Below, one piece after another: positions 46,731 through 55,141 of a stretch of 64,000 nt of DNA (position 1 is its first letter; each line of letters starts with the position of its first letter). Both the position numbers and the translations under genes were made by a program. Source of the DNA: Acinetobacter sp. XS-4 (lineage in GTDB: Bacteria > Pseudomonadota > Gammaproteobacteria > Pseudomonadales > Moraxellaceae). Location: NCBI RefSeq assembly GCF_023920705.1, contig NZ_CP094657.1:3782001-3846000 (forward strand). The letters run 5' to 3'. The notes under the pieces were generated by a model. That model ran no database searches. It had not been told where the DNA came from and was given only the letters and a program-made list of their open reading frames with translations.

Positions 46731-47581
46731 ACGGTCTCTCCGTGTTGCTTTGACATCTCCCAAGCTAACAATGCCAATTTACGCCCCTTTTGCCAATGAT
46801 ATTCTCCGACCATTCCGGTTGCGCGAATCACTCGATGGCAAGGAATCAAATATGCAATCGGATTCTGTCCAATTGCTGTTGCAACAGCTCGAACTGCTTT
46901 AGGTTTGCCAATTTGCTCTGCAATATCTTGATAAGTCCGCAATTGACCTTCAGGGATGGTCAGTAAGGCTTCCCAAACTTGCAGTTGGAATGGGGTTCCA
47001 GCCAAATTAAGAGGAAGTTTCTGCTGTAAATGTTCTGAAAAGTCGTGTTCAAACCACTCTGCAACTTGTTGATGCCAAATCGGCGACCGATTTTTCAATT
47101 GAGCTTTTGGAAAATACTGCTTAATTAAGTCTTCAATATTTTCGTGAGTTTCGATAAATCGTATAGAACATATACCCTTTTCACTACTTACCACCAACAA
47201 CTCACCAAAAGGGCTTCTCTCAACCGAATAATTAAGTGTGACTCCTTCGCCTTGCTGTTTATATTCACCAGGTGTCATCCCTTCAAGCTGAATAAACAGA
47301 TCATGTAAACGACCAGTACCCGACAAACCTGTGTTTAAAGCAGTTTCTAATAAACTTCGCTTTTGTAGCAGATAATATTTAGCCTGCTGCAAACTCATAT
47401 ATTGGACAAATTTTTTCGGGCTAATACCCACCCATTCCTGAAACTGACGTTGGATATAACCTGAACTTAAATTCATATGGCTCGCAACATCGTCCAGACT
47501 GGGTTGCTGGTCTAGATGTTCATATAAATATTCAATTACATTGGCAATTACAGCAAATTGCCGAGAAGAAAGCATTTGCAT
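46727..47581 (-). CDS. ada: Ada-like regulator/methyltransferase lacking the N-terminal zinc domain
   Basis: A 284-residue fusion. Residues 10-110 are an AraC-type double helix-turn-helix (PSLDDVASHMNLSSGYIQRQF). Residues 120-280 are the methylguanine methyltransferase with PCHRVI, in which Cys248 accepts the alkyl group, and the preceding helix KAVRAVATAIGQNP. The N-terminal phosphotriester-accepting zinc domain of E. coli Ada is absent. A perfect AAGGAGGTGA lies before the ATG. With alkB it forms an alkylation damage operon, and the missing sensor domain means activation must differ from E. coli. Confidence 0.92.
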   Translation of the reverse strand: MQMLSSRQFAVIANVIEYLYEHLDQQPSLDDVASHMNLSSGYIQRQFQEWVGISPKKFVQYMSLQQAKYYLLQKRSLLETALNTGLSGTGRLHDLFIQLEGMTPGEYKQQGEGVTLNYSVERSPFGELLVVSSEKGICSIRFIETHENIEDLIKQYFPKAQLKNRSPIWHQQVAEWFEHDFSEHLQQKLPLNLAGTPFQLQVWEALLTIPEGQLRTYQDIAEQIGKPKAVRAVATAIGQNPIAYLIPCHRVIRATGMVGEYHWQKGRKLALLAWEMSKQHGETV

Positions 47582-47661
47582 GTGTCACCTCCTTAGTACT
47601 CATATCTTACATTAAAGTAGCTAAAGCCCGATGACGACCCGATTCTTGCACTTTCGAAAAT

Positions 47662-47689
47662 AAAAAAGCCTTTCATTATAGAAAGGCTT
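47662..47689 (-). terminator. Terminator of pgsA
   Basis: Minus-strand stem AAGCCTTTC / GAAAGGCTT with loop TATAAT, then TTTTT. It lies 18 bp after the pgsA stop. Confidence 0.85.
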
Positions 47690-47706
47690 AATCATTCAAT
47701 CTGAGC

Positions 47707-48294
47707 TTAAGGTTGCTTTAAATAAGGCCAAGCTGCTTTTAGGTAAATAAACATTGACCATAAAGTCAAAATGACCGCTGTATATAACAACGCGTAAGCC
47801 AACATTTCTAAAGGCTGCCAATTGAGTAAAAACACACTAATAGCAATCATTTGAAAAGCTGTTTTATATTTGCCTACTGTCGATACAGCCACACTCGTTC
47901 TTGCACCAAGTTCTGCCATCCACTCACGTAAAGCAGAAACTGTAATTTCACGTGAAATAATGACAATTGCCGCAAAAGCCATTGAAATGGTTGGATTCCA
48001 CTGCACTAAAACAATCAGTGCTGCAGCCACCATGAGCTTATCTGCAACTGGATCTAAAAAACGGCCAAATGCTGAAGTCTGGTTTAAAGTTCGTGCCAAA
48101 TAGCCATCAAACCAATCGGTAATAGCAGCCAACACAAAAATACCCGTCAAGATAATATGACGACTCATATTTCCTGCTTGCTCACCAATCCCCATTGCAG
48201 GCGGCCAATACACAATCACCAAAAATACAGGGATAAGCGCTATACGCGCCAACGTTAGGATATTTGGGATATTCAGGATTCGCCCTGTGGTCAT
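47707..48294 (-). CDS. pgsA: PgsA, phosphatidylglycerophosphate synthase
   Basis: A 195-residue CDP-alcohol phosphatidyltransferase, starting at MTTGRILNIPNILTLARIAL. The frame extends to 48450 but the extension overlaps the upstream gene and lacks similarity to PgsA. The catalytic motif DWFDGYLARTLNQ...GRFLDPVADK carries all conserved Asp residues. It has four or more membrane helices. It makes phosphatidylglycerol phosphate from CDP-diacylglycerol. An ATG at 48318 is an alternative start. Confidence 0.93.
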   Translation of the reverse strand: MTTGRILNIPNILTLARIALIPVFLVIVYWPPAMGIGEQAGNMSRHIILTGIFVLAAITDWFDGYLARTLNQTSAFGRFLDPVADKLMVAAALIVLVQWNPTISMAFAAIVIISREITVSALREWMAELGARTSVAVSTVGKYKTAFQMIAISVFLLNWQPLEMLAYALLYTAVILTLWSMFIYLKAAWPYLKQP

Positions 48295-48412
48295 AAACAC
48301 CGCCAATTTAGTCTTCATGCATCTTGTAACAGACAAAAATACATTCTTCAATATTGTATCTATCTGTAACAGCCACTTTATACGAAATATGTGAATCGAG
48401 GAAGTGGACTGC

Positions 48413-49207
48413 TTAGGTAAATACCGTAACAGTTTGCCGTAAAATTGCAATTAAATGATCATTTTGGTCCCAAAGATGGGCATATTCTGTGGAATAACCT
48501 TCACCGGCATATTCAGTCACCACTTTATATTTAAACCAGTCACACAATTGATGTCGAAACGGATGGACATAGGTAATGTGCCAAGTTAAAGAACTTGCGG
48601 GAGCAACTTGTTTAAACATGGGCAATACACCAGGTGGCCAAATATCCATCAAAACAATTAAATCTGGCAATGTCATTTGACGATTTTCATGCTTCTCTGG
48701 AGAAAACCTTGACCATCCTCCAAAGTCAGGATACCGACTTCCTGTAACAGGATGATGACCTTCTGCCCAGCATACATCAAAATGTTGATAGCATTCTGGC
48801 ATTTGTCTGGCAAAAGGAAGAGGTTGTAAATCTTCTGGAGGCAGATAAACTGGAACCATCGGTTCTTGAAGTACTTCAATATTCGAAGTGCGAGGCACAC
48901 CAAAGCTTGCAACCAAAATGGTTTGTACCGCACCATCTTGCCATAAACGGGTTTCAAGTGTAGTGACTGACTTCCCTTCCCTTAAAATTTCAATAGTCAA
49001 TCGAGCTGGTCCCTGCTGTACAGGCCCAACAAAAGTGATACTACAACTTAATAATCTTTTGTTGGGATCTTGAATATTGCAGCAGGCTTTTTGCATCAGT
49101 AATCCCGCAACAAGACCGCCAAACACTGTCCGTCCTTGCAACCACCCTTCGGGTATTTCAATCCATTCCTTTTGTTTTATTTCTTCAAACAATTGCAGCA
49201 AAGACAT
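48413..49207 (-). CDS. TesB-like acyl-CoA thioesterase
   Basis: A 264-residue double hot-dog protein. It begins MSLLQLFEEIKQKEWIEIPEG and contains the first-domain motif GRTVFGGLVAGLLMQKAC and the second-domain segment SSLTWHITYVHPF. It belongs to the thioesterase-like (TesB/4HBT_3) superfamily. The acyl-CoA substrate is unknown. It lies between uvrC and pgsA on the same strand. Confidence 0.88.
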   Translation of the reverse strand: MSLLQLFEEIKQKEWIEIPEGWLQGRTVFGGLVAGLLMQKACCNIQDPNKRLLSCSITFVGPVQQGPARLTIEILREGKSVTTLETRLWQDGAVQTILVASFGVPRTSNIEVLQEPMVPVYLPPEDLQPLPFARQMPECYQHFDVCWAEGHHPVTGSRYPDFGGWSRFSPEKHENRQMTLPDLIVLMDIWPPGVLPMFKQVAPASSLTWHITYVHPFRHQLCDWFKYKVVTEYAGEGYSTEYAHLWDQNDHLIAILRQTVTVFT

Positions 49208-49327
49208 TCCTTTCCCTAAAACGAAAGTAGTATTAAGGATGATCTTTCCTCATTTTGATTGGAATGTGAATGGTCAATCATCTAGTAATTGGCGAGTTAT
49301 TTTGTCACTCCACCTTTTAAACGATGC

Positions 49328-51127
49328 TTACTCATGCAGAATTTTATAAATGGTTCTGGCCATCATTTCACCAAAACCGGGCACAAGCGTAAGCTCTTTT
49401 TCAGATGCTTTTAAAACACCTTGAATCCCACCAAAATGAGTTAATAAATCTCGACGGCGCTTTGGTCCCAGTCCCGGAATTGCTTCTAAAACCGATGTAC
49501 TACGGCGTTTATCACGTTTAGCTCGGTGTTTAGTAATTGCAAAGCGATGGGCTTCATCACGCACCTGTTGAATCAAGTGCAATGCTTTATGGTCTTCTGG
49601 TAACTGGATTTTCGTGCCATCTGTAAAATGGAGTGTTTCAAGACCCGGTTTACGCCCTTCACCTTTTGATACACCCACCATAAAAGCGTCAAGTCCAAGC
49701 TCTTGCATGACATCCATCGCCATATGAAGCTGACCTTTACCACCATCAATCAATAACAAATCAGGCAATATGGCTTTTTTATAACGTCGTGTTAAGGCTT
49801 GGCGCATGGCAGCATAATCATCGCCACCAGTAATATCTTGAATGGCAAATTGTCGATAGTCACGCTTACGAGCACCACCTTGGTCAAACACCACGCACGA
49901 CGCAATTGGAGCTTCGCCCATGGTGTGACTAATATCAAAACATTCGATACGATCGACGGGTCTACCAATTACTTGCTCTAACTGATGGAAACGTTCATTA
50001 AGTTCTAAATGGTTACTCAACTGTCCCTTAATCGCATGTTGGACATTCATTTCGGCTAGCTCTAGCCACTCGGCACGAGTTTCTCGAACATTACTCTTAA
50101 TCTGAACTTTTTTACCAAACTGCTGTGCCAACCCTTCTTCTAATTCTTTATGGTCAGGCAATGCAATGTTCACAATGAGTTCATTGGGTACTTCATCTGC
50201 GACCTGAAAGTAAAAGTTAGCCATAAAGTCACTGAGCATTTGCCCAAGGTCATCACCTAGCATGTCAGGGAAATAACTTTTTCCACCTAGCATTCGCCCA
50301 TTGCGTACATACATAATCTGCACGCATGTCACGCCAGCCTGATAAGCAATCGCCAGAATATCTGCTTCACCCTTGACTTTAAAAACAGCTTGTTGAGCTT
50401 GGACTTCACGAAGTAAAGACAATCGGTCACGGTAAAAAACAGCTTTTTCAAATTCAAGTTCAGCCGCCGCTTGTTCCATTTTGGCAATAAGCTCTTGATT
50501 GAGCTCCTTCGTATCACCTTGCAAAAAGCGAATACTATTATTAATGTCTTCTTTATAATCTTCGGGTGAAATCAGCCCTACACAAGGTGCAGAACAACGC
50601 TTGATCTGATATTGCAAACACGGGCGCTTGCGCTGTGCAAAATAGCTATTTTCACACTGACGTACATTAAAAAGCTTTTGTAGAACGAGTAAAGTATCAC
50701 GGGCACTATAGGCACTTGGATAAGGTCCAAAGAACTTACCAATTTGATGCTTCCCTTTGCCGCGACCACTAGCAAGCCGAGGATACGGCTTATCTGCCGA
50801 TACAAAAATATAGACATATGACTTATCGTCCCGCAGCATGATGTTATAAGGCGGACGATGTTGTTTAATTAAATTTTGCTCGAGAAGTAATGCTTCAGTT
50901 TCTGAACGAGTGACTAAAGTTTCAATATCATAAATTCTGGCAACTAAGGCCTGAGTTTTAGGATGCTCAATGGTTTTAACAAAATAACTCGATACCCGAT
51001 TCTTTAGGTTTTTCGCTTTACCGACATATAACAATTCGCCCTCTTTCCCTAGCATTTTATAAACGCCTGGAAGTTGGGTCATGTGGGCTAAAATTTTTTC
51101 AATATGGGGACGAGCGTTTTGATTCAC
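49328..51127 (-). CDS. uvrC: UvrC, excinuclease ABC subunit C
   Basis: A 599-residue protein starting at GTG at 51127 ([21 protein letters not shown]); a TTG three codons earlier also opens the frame. It has the GIY-YIG nuclease domain [26 protein letters not shown], a cysteine cluster region near 170-190, a UVR motif near 205, the RNase H-like nuclease with FDISHTMGE and two C-terminal helix-hairpin-helix motifs ([18 protein letters not shown] and [16 protein letters not shown]). It cuts both sides of UvrAB-marked lesions. Confidence 0.95.
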   Translation of the reverse strand: MNQNARPHIEKILAHMTQLPGVYKMLGKEGELLYVGKAKNLKNRVSSYFVKTIEHPKTQALVARIYDIETLVTRSETEALLLEQNLIKQHRPPYNIMLRDDKSYVYIFVSADKPYPRLASGRGKGKHQIGKFFGPYPSAYSARDTLLVLQKLFNVRQCENSYFAQRKRPCLQYQIKRCSAPCVGLISPEDYKEDINNSIRFLQGDTKELNQELIAKMEQAAAELEFEKAVFYRDRLSLLREVQAQQAVFKVKGEADILAIAYQAGVTCVQIMYVRNGRMLGGKSYFPDMLGDDLGQMLSDFMANFYFQVADEVPNELIVNIALPDHKELEEGLAQQFGKKVQIKSNVRETRAEWLELAEMNVQHAIKGQLSNHLELNERFHQLEQVIGRPVDRIECFDISHTMGEAPIASCVVFDQGGARKRDYRQFAIQDITGGDDYAAMRQALTRRYKKAILPDLLLIDGGKGQLHMAMDVMQELGLDAFMVGVSKGEGRKPGLETLHFTDGTKIQLPEDHKALHLIQQVRDEAHRFAITKHRAKRDKRRSTSVLEAIPGLGPKRRRDLLTHFGGIQGVLKASEKELTLVPGFGEMMARTIYKILHE

Positions 51128-51260
51128 TATCGGCAAACATGGCTTAATACTGAATACCTAATGTGATGTTTTCAACCCTAGTTTTCAAGTGCTTTACTGT
51201 GCCAGAAGTCAAATTTGGAAACAGATTTAGATATGGCCCGTCAGACCATGTCGTACTCGC

Positions 51261-51791
51261 TTAAGAATCGAGACGATAGTAGCTATATTTAACGTCTTTT
51301 TCTTTATAGACCGCATAGGTTTTTTGGCGAAAATCTGAGAACCAACCATTCCCTGTATATCCCGCAATATGACCATATGTGTGGCCACTTGTTCGCTCAA
51401 TAATATAAATATCGCCTTCTTGAGGACGATTAAAAGCAGGTTTAATTTTCTTATAACCATTCTTCTCAAGCGTATGCCCCCAGTCTGAAGCTGCTACCGG
51501 ATGCTTAGACACATCGGCGCCTGCTGCTTGTAAAGCAATGCGAATATTTTTAGCACATTTCTCTTTACTATGGTTGGCAGATATACTTTCAAGCTTACTT
51601 GAGAACTTATGCAAATTAATATTTTGATCTTCAGATTGATGACTTTTTACATCAGTTTTTTTATGTTTTTCAGTCGACGAAGCTGCTTGTCTTAACATCA
51701 CTTTCATTTTTAAATCATCTTGAGAGCTTTCTTCTTTTCTCTCTTCGATATGATGAACATGTGCATGAACTGCGTGATGAGCATGAGCCAT
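51261..51791 (-). CDS. CHAP/NlpC-P60-like cysteine hydrolase, possible secreted effector
   Basis: A 176-residue protein from the ATG at 51791, which has AGTAGG eight bases upstream; a TTG 19 codons earlier opens the frame. Residues 1-15 are His/Ala-rich. From residue 76 there is a papain-like amidase pattern: Cys79 in EKCAKNIRIALQAAG, then RPQEGDIYIIE, His141 in YGHIAGYTGNGWFSDF. The Cys/His spacing and WFSDF match CHAP-type peptidoglycan amidases, seen in phage lysins and type VI secretion amidases. There is no signal peptide. No T6SS gene is nearby. The activity is inferred from the motif. Confidence 0.65.
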   Translation of the reverse strand: MAHAHHAVHAHVHHIEERKEESSQDDLKMKVMLRQAASSTEKHKKTDVKSHQSEDQNINLHKFSSKLESISANHSKEKCAKNIRIALQAAGADVSKHPVAASDWGHTLEKNGYKKIKPAFNRPQEGDIYIIERTSGHTYGHIAGYTGNGWFSDFRQKTYAVYKEKDVKYSYYRLDS

Positions 51792-51930
51792 TTTAAAACC
51801 TACTTCCGCTAACCAGTCTTCGAAAAAACCGCGCCATTGTAGAATCAAAATTGCTCTTTGGTTTTTAATAGTTGTAACAAATTGCCAGCACTGTGAAATG
51901 AATCACAAAATTTGATAAAGGTTAATTTCT

Positions 51931-52302
51931 ATGAATACTAAAGAATTTGTTAAAGAACTTATAAATACTATTTCAGACGAATATATCGATACCTATAAAC
52001 AGATTTACTTATCTACTTTAATCGATAGTAAAATTAAAGAAGATCCCTACTGGTTTGATGCTCTCACTTTTTATCAATCTTTATCTCAAAAAGATAAGGA
52101 AACCTTATTTAAAATCATTAAACAGACGACTATTGATACTACAAGTATAATTCTAGGTATTATTGATGGTCCTGTGACTTTAAATCAGATCCCTGGTGAC
52201 TTTACGCTGACATATACAGAAAATGAGAAGACAGTAATTTTAAATGGAGATCTACAGGATGAATTCCTTACCAAAATAAAAGAAAGAGACAGATCACAAT
52301 GA
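51931..52302 (+). CDS. Hypothetical protein, possible immunity-type protein
   Basis: A 123-residue acidic protein rich in Ile, Lys, Asp and Thr codons with A/T ends, so AT-richer than its neighbours. No signal peptide. The central KEDPYWFDALTFYQSLSQKDK and the C-terminal ENEKTVILNGDLQDEFLTK resemble small proteins often found near toxin or immunity loci, but I recognise no named family. It is divergent from the CHAP-like gene, with 139 bp between starts, and 33 bp before the next small gene. Confidence 0.7.
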   Translation: MNTKEFVKELINTISDEYIDTYKQIYLSTLIDSKIKEDPYWFDALTFYQSLSQKDKETLFKIIKQTTIDTTSIILGIIDGPVTLNQIPGDFTLTYTENEKTVILNGDLQDEFLTKIKERDRSQ

Positions 52303-52335
52303 TATATAAGGAATTATAACGAGAGAAATATATTT

Positions 52336-52572
52336 ATGAGATTAAAACAAAAGCTTATTTATAAAAACTCGAAAAACGAGAAAATCAAATTAATACTCGA
52401 ACCTTGGGCAGAAGAATATAATATTGAATCAAATTCTGAAGTAGAGATTATTATTGAAGGCGATATAGAAAAAGGATATTTAATGATTGAATCAGAGATA
52501 GATCGTGTTGTCATCTATGGTTGGCAAGGAAGTCTTATTCAGGTCTTCAAAAATGGTAAACTTATTGACTAA
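52336..52572 (+). CDS. Small hypothetical protein
   Basis: A 78-residue protein, MRLKQKLIYKNSKNEKIKLI. It looks all-beta: LILEPWAEEYNIESNSEVEIII then VVIYGWQGSLIQVFKNGK. This pattern of short proteins with a conserved LEPWAEEY motif is common in proteobacteria and unannotated as far as I know. Codon use is AT-rich as in the upstream gene, and the pair may be one operon. GAGAGAAA precedes the start. Confidence 0.7.
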   Translation: MRLKQKLIYKNSKNEKIKLILEPWAEEYNIESNSEVEIIIEGDIEKGYLMIESEIDRVVIYGWQGSLIQVFKNGKLID

Positions 52573-52622
52573 TGATTTTATGAATAATCTATTCCTTATA
52601 ACAGGCTATTTTAGCTTAAAAC

Positions 52623-52646
52623 AAAAAACGCCCTTTCGGGCGCTTT
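52623..52646. terminator. Bidirectional terminator between the 78-aa gene and lpxO
   Basis: Stem CGCCC / GGGCG with loop TTTC, AAAAAA on the left and TTT on the right. Confidence 0.8.
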
Positions 52647-52648
52647 AA

Positions 52649-53563
52649 TTAAAATATATATGGTCGAACAAAAATCAGGAAGAAAATTCCAAGCATTAAC
52701 AACCATTTTAAGAAGTAATACAACTTACGGTTTTTAGCTTTTAGTGCTTTGGCTTTAATGCGAATTTGGTAAACATAACCAAAAGCTTTATTTAAACCAC
52801 CTGTTTGGTCACCTGTTTCATTCGGTGAACTTGCCGCTGTCATGACTTTACGACCAAACCAATGATTGAAACGTTCCATCCATTTTACTTTCATTGGGCG
52901 TTCAACGTCTGCAAAGAAAATAATACGGTTTTGATCAGTCTTATTTTCAGCATAGTGAATATAGGTTTCATCAAACACGACACTTTGACCATCTCGCCAA
53001 GAGTATCTTTCACCATCAACATCAATAAAACAACGATCATCATTTGGGGTAATTAAACCCAAGTGATAACGCAGCGAACCTGCATATGGGTCACGGTGTC
53101 TGACCAAACGGCTGTCAGGTGCAAGCTCGGTAAACATTGCTGCTTTAATTGTCGGCAATGTTTTAAGAAGTGCTGTGGTTTTCGGACAAAGCTCAGCAGC
53201 AGACGGATGACTCGATTCGTACCATTTGAGGTAAAAACGCTTCCAACCGGTTTTAAAGAATGAGTTAAAACCTAAGTCGTTATATGTACTTGAAGCTTTG
53301 ATCCCACCTTGGTCATATAATGCCTTCGCTTCATCACGAATCATTTCCCAATTTTCATCTAACACTTTTAAATCTTTAAAATGCTGTGTGTCGATATAAG
53401 GTTGATTCGGCACCTTTGAAAAGATGTACATTAAAAAGTTAATCGGTGCGAGCAAGGTTGAATGGTCAAAAAACTGACGATAAAACGAGTGACGCACTTT
53501 GCCGCGATGCTGGATATACAATGCTGATATCACAAAAATCGCTAATATGATCCACTTAATCAT
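52649..53563 (-). CDS. lpxO: LpxO-like aspartyl/asparaginyl beta-hydroxylase, lipid A hydroxylase
   Basis: A 304-residue protein from the ATG at 53563 (MIKWIILAIFVISALYI); the frame runs upstream to 53698 but the first 45 residues there look non-coding. It has an N-terminal membrane helix and a C-terminal helix. The catalytic domain has RLVRHRDPYAGSLRYHLGL and VVFDETYIHYAENKT, with the His, Asp and Arg of iron and 2-oxoglutarate binding. LpxO 2-hydroxylates a secondary acyl chain of lipid A and affects sensitivity to antimicrobial peptides. Confidence 0.9.
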   Translation of the reverse strand: MIKWIILAIFVISALYIQHRGKVRHSFYRQFFDHSTLLAPINFLMYIFSKVPNQPYIDTQHFKDLKVLDENWEMIRDEAKALYDQGGIKASSTYNDLGFNSFFKTGWKRFYLKWYESSHPSAAELCPKTTALLKTLPTIKAAMFTELAPDSRLVRHRDPYAGSLRYHLGLITPNDDRCFIDVDGERYSWRDGQSVVFDETYIHYAENKTDQNRIIFFADVERPMKVKWMERFNHWFGRKVMTAASSPNETGDQTGGLNKAFGYVYQIRIKAKALKAKNRKLYYFLKWLLMLGIFFLIFVRPYIF

Positions 53564-53751
53564 GTATCTTTGCTCGAGTTTAGTAATAAAATTAAAAATA
53601 GTGTTGTGTAATAAAGGCTTCAACACATGGTCTACACTTATTATACTGATTTTACTTTCATTACTGTTAGTGATGATATCTTTCACTAAAATATTCAATA
53701 GTAGTTGCTAATTTACTAAAAAATTAGCAACTTTCTAAACAAAGAAATAAC

Positions 53752-54750
53752 CTATTGATTCCAATTAATTAACTTAAGACTTTCAAGTTTGTCGGCAGCA
53801 GTTTGATTGTACAAGAAACAACCTTTATCTAAATTTTCTAGATCAAATTTAATTTCTCTTAATGCCTCAGGATTTTGAGACAATAAATTCGAAGATATTA
53901 TATCTTTAAGAAATTGTATCTGTGCTTTACGGGTCTGCTCCTGAACACCATTATAAGTAACGTTATCAAAAACTTGTCCATTATATTGAATCACTGAAAA
54001 CCCATCTAACTCTGCTCCAGTTTTCGTACTATATAAAGTAGTCCAATCTATTCCCATAAACTGGCCTTGTTTATTTAGTATTGCTAGTTCAGGAGCAACT
54101 GTTTGAAAACCCTGCGCAGTTGCAAGATTGTCTTCATGTATGAGCTCAAAAGAGTAATTTAGAGGGTTATTTGTACTAAAATTGAGAAACTCTTGATTAT
54201 TTTTGATAGAAGACAAACGATAACAAGTACTTCCTGTAGGAAAAGATTCTTGACCGTATGAACTTAAAAACTTCCTAGCTGTAAAATATGGATTATTTGT
54301 ATCAAATCCATATTGCCTAAAACCTGGTAACACTGTGTCAAAAATATTTTTTCCCGCTAGGTTAACTCTTTCAAACTTCCAATCAGTTTTAATATTATCT
54401 ATAACATTCAAAGTCCACTCATCCATTGACTTTACATCAATTATTGAAGTGAACCTATCTTGAGGGGTGTATAAATGATTTTGCGTCACAATATATTGAT
54501 TTATAGGCTGATTACTGTCTACCCCATAAATACGTTTATTATTAATCTCATAATAGGCAATTGATAAACGATCATTATTTTCTCCAAGTACTTGATAATC
54601 TACCTGATAATATCTTGATCCATTTTTAATTGAATCATTCGATTCTACTGTTGTGTTATTCGCTGAATTATTATCACTAGAACCACCACCTCCACATGCA
54701 CTCAACATAAAAGGAAGGATGGCTAAAATCATAAATTTATTTTTTAACAT
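53752..54750 (-). CDS. Putative lipoprotein of unknown function
   Basis: A 332-residue protein from the ATG at 54750, with a lipoprotein signal MLKNKFMILAILPFMLSAC; the Cys at 19 is followed by GGGGSSDNN, a flexible linker typical of outer-membrane lipoproteins. An ATG seven codons upstream (54771) is an alternative. The rest is polar with no motif I recognise. It is a lone AT-rich gene, divergent from fadB. Confidence 0.7.
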   Translation of the reverse strand: MLKNKFMILAILPFMLSACGGGGSSDNNSANNTTVESNDSIKNGSRYYQVDYQVLGENNDRLSIAYYEINNKRIYGVDSNQPINQYIVTQNHLYTPQDRFTSIIDVKSMDEWTLNVIDNIKTDWKFERVNLAGKNIFDTVLPGFRQYGFDTNNPYFTARKFLSSYGQESFPTGSTCYRLSSIKNNQEFLNFSTNNPLNYSFELIHEDNLATAQGFQTVAPELAILNKQGQFMGIDWTTLYSTKTGAELDGFSVIQYNGQVFDNVTYNGVQEQTRKAQIQFLKDIISSNLLSQNPEALREIKFDLENLDKGCFLYNQTAADKLESLKLINWNQ

Positions 54751-55141
54751 AATACATACTTTATTGAACATTTTTATAACATAAAGTTTATCCAAAGATA
54801 AAAAAATAGACAATACTTTCTGTCTAATAATTCACAAAGAACCTTATTTTTTATTACCAGTTCAAAAATTAAAGTAATCAACTATCTGCTAGTTTTTCTG
54901 ACTTCATTATTAGATTCCTGCTAGAAATCAGTTTTTAAATAAAAATGTATATTTCATATATATAGTTCAAGAAAGTTGTTTAAAAAAAATTGATGACCCT
55001 TGCGTCACGGCTTGATACAACTTGTCAGGTTTTTTTTAGATATAGTTATCGTAAGATTAGCGAAGCATAAATGTGTACCTAAGCTGTGCACACGCTTCAT
55101 AACATCAATTTAGAAGTCCTCCAAAACCAAGGAGATCAGGC
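54751..55141. other. Divergent region between the lipoprotein gene and fadB
   Basis: 391 bp without a gene. It is AT-rich, with a better-conserved-looking stretch at 54990-55060. TTGATA at 55012 and TTGTCA at 55022 are -35-like and TATAGT at 55041 is -10-like, but their spacing (13 or 23) is not ideal. A PsrA or FadR type operator may exist but I could not recognise one. Confidence 0.45.

Noticed and set aside
49077..49349. Plus-strand open frame of 90 codons over the thioesterase start and uvrC end
   Set aside because: It is antisense to two well-supported genes and has no coding signature.
51227..51469. Minus-strand open frame of 80 codons next to the CHAP-like gene
   Set aside because: It overlaps the CHAP-like gene in another frame and has no ribosome site or family pattern.
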